From Streptomyces coacervatus (GTDB lineage: Bacteria > Actinomycetota > Actinomycetes > Streptomycetales > Streptomycetaceae): 64,000 nt of DNA. A program made the translations under genes and the position numbers. The notes under the pieces are model-generated. The model did not search any database and had not been told where the DNA came from. It was given only the letters and a program-made list of their open reading frames with translations. The stretch lies in NCBI RefSeq assembly GCF_029223485.1, contig NZ_JARHTP010000016.1, forward strand, positions 62,001-126,000, in the 5' to 3' direction. Of the stretch, positions 34,407 to 43,079 are shown in pieces. The stretch's first letter is position 1, and the number at the start of each line of letters is the position of its first letter.

Positions 34407-35783
34407 ATGGTCGGCAGACATGCAGCGGGCAGGCGCCGCGCCGCCCTGGCCACACTCGGCACCCTCGTACTCACCGGGATCCCCACGGCCGCCGCGGCCG
34501 CCCCGCCGCCCGCGCCGGGGCCCCTGCCCTCGGCGCCCAGGTCGCTCGGCGCCGACAGACCGTCGCCGCAGGTGCTGCGCGCGATGGAGCGCGACCTGCG
34601 GCTGACGCGGGCGCAGGCGGCCACCCGGCTGGTCAACGAGGAAGAGGCGGGCACCCGGGCCGGCCGCCTGCGCAACTCCCTCGGCAAGCACTTCGCCGGA
34701 GCCTGGGTGAGCGGGAAGACCTCCGCCGAGCTCACCGTCGCGACCACCCGTCAGGAGGACGTGGCCGCGATCCGGGCGCAGGGCGCCAAGGCCGTGGTCG
34801 TCCGGACGCCGCTCAGCGCCCTGGAGGGCATCAAGGCGAAGCTGGACGCCGCCGCCGCACGCGTGAAGACGGGCAACGCACCGGTCTGGTACGTCGACGT
34901 GCCGGGCAACCGGGTCGTCGTCGAGGCGACGACGCAGTCCGCGGCCGCCGCCTTCATCGATGCCGCGGGCGTCGAGGACCTGGGCGTGACCGTGCGGTTG
35001 TCCGCGAACCGGCCCCGGCTGATGGGGAACCTCGTCGGCGGTGACGCCTACTACATCAACAACTCCGCCCGCTGCTCCATCGGCTTCTCCATCACCAAGA
35101 GCCGGCAGCAGGGCTTCGTCAGCGCGGGCCACTGCGGCAAGCCCGGTGACAGGACCACCGGCTACAACAAGGCCGACCAGGGCACGTTCCAGGCGTCCAC
35201 GTTCCCCGGCAGGGACATGTCCTGGGTGGCCGTCAACGACGGCTGGACCGCAACGGCGGGCGTCAAGGGGGAGGGCGGCAGGACGTCACAGGTCGCCGGT
35301 TCGGTGCAGGCGCTCGTCGGGGCGTCGGTCTGCCGCTCCGGCTCCACCAGCGGTTGGCACTGCGGCACCGTCCAGCAGTACAACGCGTCGGTCGACTACG
35401 CCCAGGGCACCGTGAACGGCCTGACCCGGACCACGGTGTGCAGCGAACCCGGCGACTCCGGCGGCCCGTTCGTCTCCGGCGCCCAGGCCCAGGGCGTCAC
35501 CTCCGGCGGCTCGGGCGACTGCACGGCCGGCGGGACCACCTTCTACCAGCCGGTCAACCCGATCCTCAGCACCTTCGGCCTCGCCCTGAAGACCGCCTCC
35601 GTCCAGACCGGCCCGCCCGCCCCGCAGGGCACCGCGACGGCGACGGCATGGTCCGTCGGCCACGTCTACGAGGTCGGCGCCACGGTGATCCACGCGGGTG
35701 TGCGCTACCAGTGCCTGCAGACCCACCAGGCGCAGGGAGCATGGTCGCCGGCGGACACTCCGGCCCTGTGGCAGCGGATGTAG
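34407..35783 (+). CDS. Secreted S1 (alpha-lytic/SGP-type) serine protease with chitin-binding-like domain
   Basis: 458 aa; AGGAGG is nine bases before ATG 34407. It has a signal peptide (about 1-32), an alpha-lytic-type propeptide to about residue 200, then the protease. The triad is His242 in SAGHCG, Asp270 in RDMSWV, and Ser351 in GDSGGPF. Disulfide-type Cys pairs surround them. After a Gly/Thr/Ala linker the last 45 residues (AWSVGHVYEVGATVIHAGVRYQC...WSPADTPALW) match the CBM5/12 chitin-binding fold. Such proteases act outside the cell, perhaps on chitin-associated protein. Confidence 0.92.
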   Translation: MVGRHAAGRRRAALATLGTLVLTGIPTAAAAAPPPAPGPLPSAPRSLGADRPSPQVLRAMERDLRLTRAQAATRLVNEEEAGTRAGRLRNSLGKHFAGAWVSGKTSAELTVATTRQEDVAAIRAQGAKAVVVRTPLSALEGIKAKLDAAAARVKTGNAPVWYVDVPGNRVVVEATTQSAAAAFIDAAGVEDLGVTVRLSANRPRLMGNLVGGDAYYINNSARCSIGFSITKSRQQGFVSAGHCGKPGDRTTGYNKADQGTFQASTFPGRDMSWVAVNDGWTATAGVKGEGGRTSQVAGSVQALVGASVCRSGSTSGWHCGTVQQYNASVDYAQGTVNGLTRTTVCSEPGDSGGPFVSGAQAQGVTSGGSGDCTAGGTTFYQPVNPILSTFGLALKTASVQTGPPAPQGTATATAWSVGHVYEVGATVIHAGVRYQCLQTHQAQGAWSPADTPALWQRM

Positions 35784-35804
35784 CAGCCGTAGTACGGCAC
35801 TTGC

Positions 35805-35829
35805 GGTGCGGGGGCGTTGCCCCCGCACC
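35805..35829. terminator. Hairpin between the convergent S1 protease and soxG genes
   Basis: Perfect 11-bp stem ggtgcgggggc / gccccc gcacc with a 3-base loop gtt. It lies 22 bases after the protease stop and 23 bases beyond the soxG stop, so it can serve both transcripts. Confidence 0.85.
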
Positions 35830-35851
35830 GTCCGCGGCCAGGGCCGTGCAT

Positions 35852-36454
35852 TCAGATGTATTCGGTCGCCGCGTCCAACAGCCAGTCCGTCAGGTAGCTC
35901 GCGAAGGACGAGCGGACCAGCACCCAGAATCCGGCGCCGGGTTCGTCCCGGGCGACCAGGACGACCTGTGTGCGGGCAAGCGTCGTCTGGGCGCAGCGTC
36001 CGGCGCCGAAGGCGCGCGGGTGCAGGTCCAGCGGGCAACCGTGGGCCAGCAGGTCCAGGGCGCGGGCGCCGGAGACGAGGAGTGTGGTGCGCTGGGCGGA
36101 GACGTCGGTGACGGAGACGGGTTCCTCTCCGACGGCCGCCCGGATCCGGGTCTCCAGGTCCCGCTCGCTGCCCGGCGGGCCGACGACGAGCCATTCGTCC
36201 GGGCCGAGCCACAGCGCGGTCAACTCCCCCGCGCGGATGGCCGTGTTGGGTTCGAGCGGCAGCTGCAGGCCCAGCGCGAGCCCGACCGCGTCGGCCGCTC
36301 CTCCCTTGGCGTCGAGGCGGACGTTCAGCTGGGCCAGGAAGGGGAGCTCGGCCAGCCGGACCGCGCCCCGGGAGGTGCGCGTCGTGGCGGCCAGGCGATC
36401 GGCGTACCGCGACAGGGGGCTGCGGGGCGGGGCGGTGAGTGCGGTGTCAGCCAT
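35852..36454 (-). CDS. soxG: Sarcosine oxidase gamma subunit
   Basis: 200 aa. Small subunit of the heterotetrameric sarcosine oxidase. It has the GcvT/SoxG-like features LQLPLEPNTA, ALWLGPDEWLVVG and VTDVSAQRTTLLVSG. Last gene of the DMGO-folD-glyA-soxB-soxDA-soxG series, overlapping the soxDA stop by eight bases. It is followed by a strong bidirectional hairpin. Confidence 0.88.
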   Translation of the reverse strand: MADTALTAPPRSPLSRYADRLAATTRTSRGAVRLAELPFLAQLNVRLDAKGGAADAVGLALGLQLPLEPNTAIRAGELTALWLGPDEWLVVGPPGSERDLETRIRAAVGEEPVSVTDVSAQRTTLLVSGARALDLLAHGCPLDLHPRAFGAGRCAQTTLARTQVVLVARDEPGAGFWVLVRSSFASYLTDWLLDAATEYI

Positions 36455-39400
36455 CGCGGCGGGCTCCCTCAGGGTCGTAGAGGACGGGGCTTGCGACGGT
36501 CACCGGGACCAGACGGCCGCCCACGGGGGCGTACAACCGCTCGCCGATGCGTTCCCGGCCGCCCTTGACCAGGGCCAGTGCGAAGGTCCGGCCGAGCGCG
36601 GCGCTGCGGTAGCTGGAGGTGACGTGGCCGAGCATCGGTACGGGCGGGGCGGGAAGCACGCTGTCCGCGACCAGCTGGGTGCCCTCGGGGAGGAAGGTGC
36701 CGGGGTCCTCGGGGAGCAGGCCGACCAGGTGCTTGCGGTCGGGGCGGACGGCGTCGGCACGGGCGTAGGAGCGCTTGCCGATGAAGTCGGGCTTCTTCTT
36801 GGACACCGCCCAGCTCATGCCGAGGTCTTGCGGGGTGACCGTGCCGTCGGTGTCCTGGCCGATGATCGGGTAGCCCTTCTCGGCGCGCAGGACGTGCATG
36901 GTCTCGGTGCCGTACGGGGTGATGCCGTACGGGGCGCCGGCCTCGTGCAGCGCCTCCCACAGGGCGAGCGCCTCCCACGGTGACACGTTGATCTCGTAGG
37001 CGAGTTCGCCGGAGAAGCTGATGCGGCAGACGCGCGCCTCGATGCCGGCGACGGTCGTCTCGCGCCAGGCCATGAACGGGAAGTCGTCGTTGGATACGGC
37101 GAGTTGGGGCGCCAGCGAGCCGAGGACCTCGCGAGAGCGCGGCCCGACCAGGGCGACGGTCGCCCACTGCTCGGTGACCGAGGTGCAGTGGACCTTCAGC
37201 TCCGGCCACTCGGTCTGGAGCCACTCCTCCATCCAGTCCAGTACGGTCGCCGCGTTGCCGGTGGTCGTGGTGACCAGGAAGCGGTCCGGGGCCAGGCGGA
37301 TGACCGTGCCGTCGTCGAAGACCATGCCGTCCGGGCGGCACATCACGCCGTAGCGGATCATGCCGACCTTCAGGGTGCTCATCATGTTGGTGTAGAGCAG
37401 ATCGAGGAAGACACCGGCGTCCGGGCCCTGTACGTCGATCTTGCCCAGGGTGGACGCGTCCATGAAGCCGACGCTGTCGCGGGCGGCGGCGCATTCGCGC
37501 AGCACGGCCGTCTCCATGTCCTCGCCGTCCTGGGGGTAGTACCAGGGGCGCTTCCACTGGCCGACGTTCTCGAAGAGGGCGCCGTGCTCGATGTGCCACT
37601 CGTGGACGGCAGTTGTGCGGACCGGGTCGCTGAGCGTGCCGCGGTCGCGGCCGGCGAGGGCGGCGAAGGAGACCGGGGTGTAGGGCGGGCGGAAGGTGGT
37701 GGTGCCGAGTGCGGAGATGTCCACGCCGAGGAGTTCGGCGACCACGCCGCTGGCCAGGACGCCGGCCGTCTTGCCCTGGTCGTTGGCCGTGCCGGCCGTG
37801 GTGTAGCGCTTGGTGTGCTCGACCGAGCGCAGGCCGGCGCCGGTGGCGCGGGACAGGTCGTCGACGGTGACGTCGCGCTGGAGGTCGACGAAGCGGGGGG
37901 CGCCCTCGCGGCCAGGGACGGTGAACACCTGCATGGGCGGGGTGAGTTGGGGCTGCTCGGGCACCTGCGGGAGGCGGGGCGCCTCGGGGGTGTAGCCCTC
38001 GGCCTCGATCGCGCGGGCTCCGGCCGCCGCGCCCTGCGCGAGGCAGCCGGCCAGGTCGAACACGCCGCTCGCGCTGCCGGCCACCTCGACAGCCTGGCGG
38101 CCGGCGTCGGGGACGAAGGTGCCGAGCGCCTCGTCGTAGCGGAGCTTGCCGCCCGACTGGCTGAACAGGTGCGCTACGGGGTTCCAGCCGCCGGAGACCA
38201 GGAGCAGATCGGCGGCGAACTCCCGCTGTCCCGTGGTCTCTCCGTACGGGGCGACGGTCACCGCCGTCAGGCGGGCCTCGCCGTCCGTGCCGGTGACGGC
38301 GTGGCCGGGGAGCACCTCGATGCCGGCGGCGCGGGCGCGGTCCGCCCAGGCGCCGGGTTCGGGGCGGGTGTCGACGATCGCCGAGATCGCCACCCCGGAC
38401 GCTGCCAGGTCCAACGCCGCCGCGTACGCGCTGTCGTTGGTGGTGAAGACGACCGCGTGGCGGCCGGGCAGGACGCCGTGGCGGTGGAGGTAGGTGCGGG
38501 CCGAGGCGGCCAGCATCACGCCGGGGCGGTCGTTGTCCGCGAAGGCGAGCGAGCGCTCGTGGGCGCCGGTGGCGAGGACGACTCGGCGGGCGCGGATGCG
38601 GTGGACGCGTTCCCGGGAGACGTTCTGCGGGGCCTTGGCGCCGAGGTGGTTGGTGCGGCGCTCGACTGCGAGGAGGTGGTTGTCGTCGTAGTAGCCGAAG
38701 ACGGTGGTGCGGCGCAGGATGCGGACGTCGGGGGCGGCGTCGAGCCGGGTGTTCAACTCGGCTGCCCAGTCGGCGAGTTCGCCGGTGCCGAGGAGGCTGC
38801 CGCCGAGGGTGGGCTGGTCGTCGGCGAGGATCACTCGGGCGCCGCTGTCTGCTGCCGCCGCTGCGGCTGCGAGGCCTGCGGGGCCGGCGCCGACGATCAG
38901 GAGGTCGCAGTGGTCGTGTACGGCGTCGTAGCGGGCCGGGTCGGGGGTGGTGGCCAGGCGGCCCTGGCCGGGGAGGCTGGTGGCGACCAGGCCGTCGTAG
39001 AGCTCGATGGCGGGGGCGGGGAGCATCGGCTCGGGGAAGGGTTCTTCTATCTGGATGACGGCGTTGGGTTCTTCCACGCCGGCGGAGAAGATGCCTCGGG
39101 GGCGGCCGAGCTTGATGCTGGTCGCTGCCGCGATGACGCCGTTGGCCAGGAGGGCGGAGGCGAGGGTGTCGCCTTCCACGCCCTGGTATTCGGTGCCGTC
39201 GAAAGTGAAGCGGAGGGGGCGGGCGCGGGTGCGGTCCGGGGGCTCTGCCCCCGGGCCCCCGATCGGCCCTGAAGGGGCCTCGTCCTCAAACGCCGGACGG
39301 GCTGGGAGGACCGGCCTCGGCTCAAAGGTTGCCGGACGCTCCTCCCCCGCCCGATAAACCGCCAACACCTCGTTCGTCGACGTGTCCCGTACCGCGTTGA

Positions 39401-39599
39401 ACCAGCGTCGGCAGCCCGCCGAGTGGCTCCAGCGTTCCGCGAAGGGGCCCTTGGGGTTGGCGCGGAAGAAGAGGTACTTGGCCCACTCCTCGTCGGTCAG
39501 GGCCGACGGGTCCGCCGGGTAGGCGACATGGGCCTGGCCGCCGTAGTGGAACTCGGCCTCGTCGCGGGGCCCGCACCACGGGCAGGGGATGAGCAGCAT
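36447..39599 (-). CDS. soxA: Fused sarcosine oxidase delta-alpha subunits (SoxD-SoxA)
   Basis: 1,050 aa in one frame from ATG 39599 (GGGAG upstream). Residues 1-98 are a SoxD subunit with CPWCGPRDEAEFHYGG and the zinc-type C...H...C pattern. After a linker, about residue 130 begins SoxA at RPLRFTFDGTEYQG: a 2Fe-2S-like ubiquitin fold, a FAD/NAD fold (LLIVGAGPAGLAAAAAA), and a C-terminal GcvT-like folate-binding half (AAARDSVGFMDASTLGKIDV). The complex oxidises sarcosine to glycine, peroxide and methylene-THF. The subunits are normally separate genes. The linker is encoded by a 66-bp copy of a common Streptomyces intergenic repeat, with no stop or plausible start between the parts. Confidence 0.88.
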   Translation of the reverse strand: MLLIPCPWCGPRDEAEFHYGGQAHVAYPADPSALTDEEWAKYLFFRANPKGPFAERWSHSAGCRRWFNAVRDTSTNEVLAVYRAGEERPATFEPRPVLPARPAFEDEAPSGPIGGPGAEPPDRTRARPLRFTFDGTEYQGVEGDTLASALLANGVIAAATSIKLGRPRGIFSAGVEEPNAVIQIEEPFPEPMLPAPAIELYDGLVATSLPGQGRLATTPDPARYDAVHDHCDLLIVGAGPAGLAAAAAAADSGARVILADDQPTLGGSLLGTGELADWAAELNTRLDAAPDVRILRRTTVFGYYDDNHLLAVERRTNHLGAKAPQNVSRERVHRIRARRVVLATGAHERSLAFADNDRPGVMLAASARTYLHRHGVLPGRHAVVFTTNDSAYAAALDLAASGVAISAIVDTRPEPGAWADRARAAGIEVLPGHAVTGTDGEARLTAVTVAPYGETTGQREFAADLLLVSGGWNPVAHLFSQSGGKLRYDEALGTFVPDAGRQAVEVAGSASGVFDLAGCLAQGAAAGARAIEAEGYTPEAPRLPQVPEQPQLTPPMQVFTVPGREGAPRFVDLQRDVTVDDLSRATGAGLRSVEHTKRYTTAGTANDQGKTAGVLASGVVAELLGVDISALGTTTFRPPYTPVSFAALAGRDRGTLSDPVRTTAVHEWHIEHGALFENVGQWKRPWYYPQDGEDMETAVLRECAAARDSVGFMDASTLGKIDVQGPDAGVFLDLLYTNMMSTLKVGMIRYGVMCRPDGMVFDDGTVIRLAPDRFLVTTTTGNAATVLDWMEEWLQTEWPELKVHCTSVTEQWATVALVGPRSREVLGSLAPQLAVSNDDFPFMAWRETTVAGIEARVCRISFSGELAYEINVSPWEALALWEALHEAGAPYGITPYGTETMHVLRAEKGYPIIGQDTDGTVTPQDLGMSWAVSKKKPDFIGKRSYARADAVRPDRKHLVGLLPEDPGTFLPEGTQLVADSVLPAPPVPMLGHVTSSYRSAALGRTFALALVKGGRERIGERLYAPVGGRLVPVTVASPVLYDPEGARRDG
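39236..39301 (-). repeat. Streptomyces intergenic-type repeat inside the soxD-soxA coding sequence
   Basis: Minus strand reads cgtccggcgtttgaggacg, an aggccccttcagggccgatc block, then a cccgggggcagagcccccgg hairpin. The same element lies between genes at 52457-52524. Here its 66 bp (22 codons) are translated as a Pro/Gly-rich linker including FEDEAPSGPIGGPGAEPP. The length is divisible by three, which keeps the fusion in frame. Confidence 0.85.
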
Positions 39600-39610
39600 C
39601 GTTGGGCTCC

Positions 39611-40843
39611 CTAGTGGGCCACCGCGGCCGCGCCGTGCTCGTCGACGAGCGCGCCGGTGGTGAAACGGTCGAGCGAGAAGGGGGCGTTGAGGGCATGCGG
39701 GGTGTCGTGGGCGATGGTGTGGGCGTAGACCCAGCCGACGCCCGGGGTGGCCTTGAAGCCGCCCGTTCCCCAGCCGCAGTTGAGGTAGAGGTTGTCGACG
39801 GGGCTGAGGCCGACGATCGGTGAGGCGTCGGGGCTGACGTCGACGATGCCGCCCCAGGTGCGCAGGACGTGGGCGCGGGCGAAGACCGGGAAGAGTTCCA
39901 GGGCCGCCGCCATCTGGTCCTCGATGATGTGGAAGGCGCCGCGCTGGGTGTAGGAGTTGTACGAGTCGATGCCCGCTCCCATCACCAGCTCGCCCTTGTG
40001 CGCCTGGCTGACGTACACATGGACCGCGTTGGACATGACGACGGTGGGGTGCACCGGCTCCAGGAGTTCCGACACCAGCGCCTGCAACGGGTGGCTCTGG
40101 ACGGGGAGTTCGATGCCCGCCATGGCCGCGAGGACGGACGTGTGGCCGGCCGAGCACAGGGCCACCTTGCCCGCGGCGATCGGGCCGAGAGTCGTCTGGA
40201 CTCCGACCACCCGGCCGCCGACCACGTCCAGGCCCGTGACCTCGCAGTTCTGGATGATGTCGATGCCGGCCTCGTCCGCGGAGCGGGCGTAGCCCCAGGC
40301 CACGTAGTCGTGCTTGGCGATGCCGGCGCGGGGCTGGTAGGTGCCGCCGAGGACCGGGTAGCGGACGTCCGGGGAGATATTGACGATCGGGCAGACCTCT
40401 TTGACCTGCTCGGCGTCGAGCCACTCGGCGTCGACGCCGTTGAGGCGGTTCGCCTCGACCCGGCGGACGCTGTCGCGGACGTCCTGGAGGCTGTGGGCGA
40501 GATTCAGCACACCGCGTTGCGAGAAGAGGATCGGGTAGTCGAGCTCCTCCTCCAGCCCTTCCCAGAGCTTGAGGGCGTGCTCGTAGATGCCGGCGCTCTC
40601 GTCCCACAGGTAGTTGGAGCGGATGATCGTGGTGTTGCGGGCCATGTTGCCGCCCGCGAGCCAGCCCTTCTCCAGTACGGCGACATTGGTGATGCCGTGG
40701 TTCTTCGCCAGGTAGTGGGCGGTGGCCAGGCCGTGTCCGCCGCCGCCGACGATGACCACGTCGTACGAGCGCTTCGGCTCCGGCGTGCGCCAGAGGAACT
40801 CCGGGTGGTCGGGGAGGTCGGCGCCGGGGGTGGTGGGGCTCAT
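39611..40843 (-). CDS. soxB: Sarcosine oxidase beta subunit
   Basis: 410 aa, close to the usual 400-405. FAD fold VVIVGGGGHGLATAHYLAKNHG at about residue 28. The segment RNTTIIRSNYLWDESAGIY carries residues for the covalent flavin (8-alpha-linked His is usual in this family but is not clear here). It ends with the typical NLYLNCGWGTGGFKATPGVG. The beta subunit holds the sarcosine-oxidising site. The start overlaps the glyA stop by four bases. Confidence 0.92.
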   Translation of the reverse strand: MSPTTPGADLPDHPEFLWRTPEPKRSYDVVIVGGGGHGLATAHYLAKNHGITNVAVLEKGWLAGGNMARNTTIIRSNYLWDESAGIYEHALKLWEGLEEELDYPILFSQRGVLNLAHSLQDVRDSVRRVEANRLNGVDAEWLDAEQVKEVCPIVNISPDVRYPVLGGTYQPRAGIAKHDYVAWGYARSADEAGIDIIQNCEVTGLDVVGGRVVGVQTTLGPIAAGKVALCSAGHTSVLAAMAGIELPVQSHPLQALVSELLEPVHPTVVMSNAVHVYVSQAHKGELVMGAGIDSYNSYTQRGAFHIIEDQMAAALELFPVFARAHVLRTWGGIVDVSPDASPIVGLSPVDNLYLNCGWGTGGFKATPGVGWVYAHTIAHDTPHALNAPFSLDRFTTGALVDEHGAAAVAH

Positions 40844-42126
40844 CGGGCGTCTCCTGAGGCACCGGAGAGGTGCGGGTAGAGCGGGTGCTTGGCCGCCAGC
40901 GCCTCGGTGCGGGCCCGCAGGGCGGCGATGTCGGGCTCCGGCTGGAGGGCCAGCGCGATCACGTCGGCGACCTCGGCGAAGTCCTCCTCGGTGAAGCCTC
41001 GGGTGGCCAGGGCCGGGGTGCCGATGCGCAGGCCGGACGTCACCATGGGCGGGCGCGGGTCGAAGGGGACGGCATTGCGGTTGACCGTGATGCCGATCTC
41101 GTGGAGGAGGTCCTCCGCCTGACGGCCGTCCAACTCCGACTCCCGCAGGTCCACGAGGACCAGGTGGACGTCCGTGCCGCCGGTCAGGACCTTCACGCCG
41201 ACGGCCTCCGCATCCGGCTGCGTGAGGCGCTCGGCCAGGATGCGGGCGCCCGCCAGCGTACGAGCCTGCCGCTCGGCGAACTCCGGGGACGCGGCGACCT
41301 TGAAGGAGACGGCCTTCGCGGCGATGACGTGCTCCAGCGGGCCGCCCTGCATCCCGGGGAACACCGCCGAGTTGATCTTCTTGGCGAGGTCGGCCTCGTT
41401 GGTGAGGATGACACCGCCGCGCGGACCGCCGAGTGTCTTGTGCGTGGTCGTGGTGGTGACGTGGGCGTGCGGGACGGGGTTCGGATGGAGCCCCGCCGCC
41501 ACCAGTCCCGCGAAGTGCGCCATGTCGACCATCAGCAGGGCGCCCACCTCGTCGGCGATCCGGCGGAAGGCCGCGAAGTCCAGCTGCCTGGGGTACGCCG
41601 ACCAGCCCGCGATGATCATCTTGGGGCGGTGTTCCTTGGCGAGGCGCTCGACCTCGTCCATGTCGACGAGGTTGTCCGCCTCGGCGACGTGGTAGGGCAC
41701 CACATTCAGCATCTTGCCGCTGTAGTTGATGCGCATGCCGTGGGTGAGGTGGCCGCCGTGCGCGAGGTCCAGGCCGAGGATCGTGTCGCCGGGCTGGAGC
41801 AGCGCGAAGAAGACAGCCGTGTTGGCCTGGGCGCCCGAGTGCGGCTGGACGTTGGCGAACCCGGCCCCGAAGAGGGACTTGATGCGCTCGATCGCCAACC
41901 GCTCAGTGACGTCGACGTGTTCGCAGCCGCCGTAGTAGCGGCGTCCGGGGTAGCCCTCGGCGTACTTGTTGGTCGCGACCGAGCCCTGGGCCTCCATCAC
42001 GGCGGTGGGCGCGAAGTTCTCGGAGGCGATCATTTCGAGGGTGGACTGCTGGCGGTGCAGTTCGGCGGCGAGTGCGGCGTGGACTTCGGGGTCCAGTTCC
42101 GCCAGGGGGGTGTTCAGCGCGTTCAT
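40840..42126 (-). CDS. glyA: Serine hydroxymethyltransferase
   Basis: 428 aa. PLP enzyme that joins glycine and 5,10-methylene-THF into serine. ENFAPTAVMEAQGSVATNKYAEGYPGRRYYGGCE is diagnostic, and the PLP lysine is in TTTTHKTLGGPRGG. It overlaps folD and soxB by four bases on either side, so all three are translated together. Here it would use both products of sarcosine oxidase at once. Probably a second, catabolic copy beside the housekeeping gene elsewhere (inference). Confidence 0.95.
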   Translation of the reverse strand: MNALNTPLAELDPEVHAALAAELHRQQSTLEMIASENFAPTAVMEAQGSVATNKYAEGYPGRRYYGGCEHVDVTERLAIERIKSLFGAGFANVQPHSGAQANTAVFFALLQPGDTILGLDLAHGGHLTHGMRINYSGKMLNVVPYHVAEADNLVDMDEVERLAKEHRPKMIIAGWSAYPRQLDFAAFRRIADEVGALLMVDMAHFAGLVAAGLHPNPVPHAHVTTTTTHKTLGGPRGGVILTNEADLAKKINSAVFPGMQGGPLEHVIAAKAVSFKVAASPEFAERQARTLAGARILAERLTQPDAEAVGVKVLTGGTDVHLVLVDLRESELDGRQAEDLLHEIGITVNRNAVPFDPRPPMVTSGLRIGTPALATRGFTEEDFAEVADVIALALQPEPDIAALRARTEALAAKHPLYPHLSGASGDAR

Positions 42127-42983
42127 ACGGCGTTCGCGTTCCTCTCGGCGGCCTCGACGACGTTGGCCAGCAACATCGCCCGGGTCATGGGGCCCACACC
42201 CCCGGGCATCGGCGCGAGCCAGCCGGCGACCTCGGCGGCCTCCGGGTGGATGTCGCCGACGAGCCCGTTCTCGGTGCGGGTGATACCGACGTCCAGGACG
42301 GCCGCGCCGGGGCGCAGCATGTCCTTGGTGATCAGTCCGGGCGAGCCGGCCGCCGCAATGACGATGTCCGCCTCGCGTACATGCCAGGACAGGCCCTTGG
42401 TGCCGGTGTGGCAGAGGGTGACGGTGGCGTTCTCGGAGCGGCGGGTGAGGAGGAGGCCGATGGGCCGTCCCACCGTGATCCCGCGTCCGATCACGCAGAC
42501 CCGCGCGCCCGCGAGGGGCACGTCGTAGCGGCGGAGCAGTTCGACGATGCCGCGCGGGGTGCAGGGCAGTGGCGCCTCGGTGCCCAGGACGAGCCGGCCG
42601 AGGTTGACCGGGTGCAGGCCGTCGGCGTCCTTGGCCGGGTCCATGCGGGCAAGTACGGCGTTGGCGTCCAGGTGCTTCGGCAGCGGGAGCTGGACGATGT
42701 AGCCGGTGCAGGCCGGGTCGGCGTTGAGCTCGTCGATGACGTCCTCGACCTGGCTCTGCGAGGCGTCGGCGGGCAGGTCACGACGGATGGAGGCGATACC
42801 GACCTGCGCACAGTCCCGGTGCTTGCCGCCGACGTAGGCGTGACTGCCGGGGTCGTCACCGACGAGCACGGTACCGAGGCCCGGGGGCCGTCCACCGTTC
42901 GCGGTCAACTTGGCGACACGCTCGGCGAGTTCACGACGAATGTCGCCGGCGGTCGCCTTACCGTCAAGCACCTGTGCGGTCAC
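42123..42983 (-). CDS. folD: Bifunctional methylene-THF dehydrogenase / methenyl-THF cyclohydrolase
   Basis: 286 aa from GTG 42983 (AAGGAG eight bases upstream). Motifs YVGGKHRDCAQVGI (catalytic Lys region), GYIVQLPLPKHLD, PCTPRGIVELL, VIGRGITVGRPIGLLL and PGGVGPMTRAMLLANVVEAA identify FolD. It oxidises methylene-THF from sarcosine and dimethylglycine oxidation to formyl-THF. PurU can then open this to formate and THF. First gene of the glyA-sox group. Confidence 0.95.
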   Translation of the reverse strand: MTAQVLDGKATAGDIRRELAERVAKLTANGGRPPGLGTVLVGDDPGSHAYVGGKHRDCAQVGIASIRRDLPADASQSQVEDVIDELNADPACTGYIVQLPLPKHLDANAVLARMDPAKDADGLHPVNLGRLVLGTEAPLPCTPRGIVELLRRYDVPLAGARVCVIGRGITVGRPIGLLLTRRSENATVTLCHTGTKGLSWHVREADIVIAAAGSPGLITKDMLRPGAAVLDVGITRTENGLVGDIHPEAAEVAGWLAPMPGGVGPMTRAMLLANVVEAAERNANAV

Positions 42984-43010
42984 AGACGGCACTCCTTCCC
43001 ATAGGTCAAC

Positions 43011-43067
43011 TGCAGCTTCCTCAGGGGCGCGGGGAACTGCGCGACCAGCCACAACGCACCTGCAGCC
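43011..43067. repeat. Streptomyces-type intergenic repeat, second copy, between DMGO and folD
   Basis: gggcgcggggaactgcgcga ccagccac matches in reverse the 'gtggctggtcgcgc' core at 19011-19090. It is bounded by ctgcag sites. It fills most of the 96-bp gap between the dimethylglycine oxidase stop and folD, and may attenuate or process the transcript. Confidence 0.6.
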
Positions 43068-43079
43068 GATCGATCCAGC

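Noticed and set aside
36447..39599. SoxD-SoxA fusion as a sequencing error
   Set aside because: No frameshift or missing stop needs to be assumed: the inserted repeat is 66 bp, a whole number of codons, and matches another copy in the window. Confirmation by comparison is still listed as the test.
39600..40862. Reading the soxD-soxA frame further upstream, giving a 1,471-residue protein
   Set aside because: The extra part is an out-of-frame reading of soxB, rich in Arg/Pro/Gly. ATG 39599 has a ribosome site and begins a normal SoxD.
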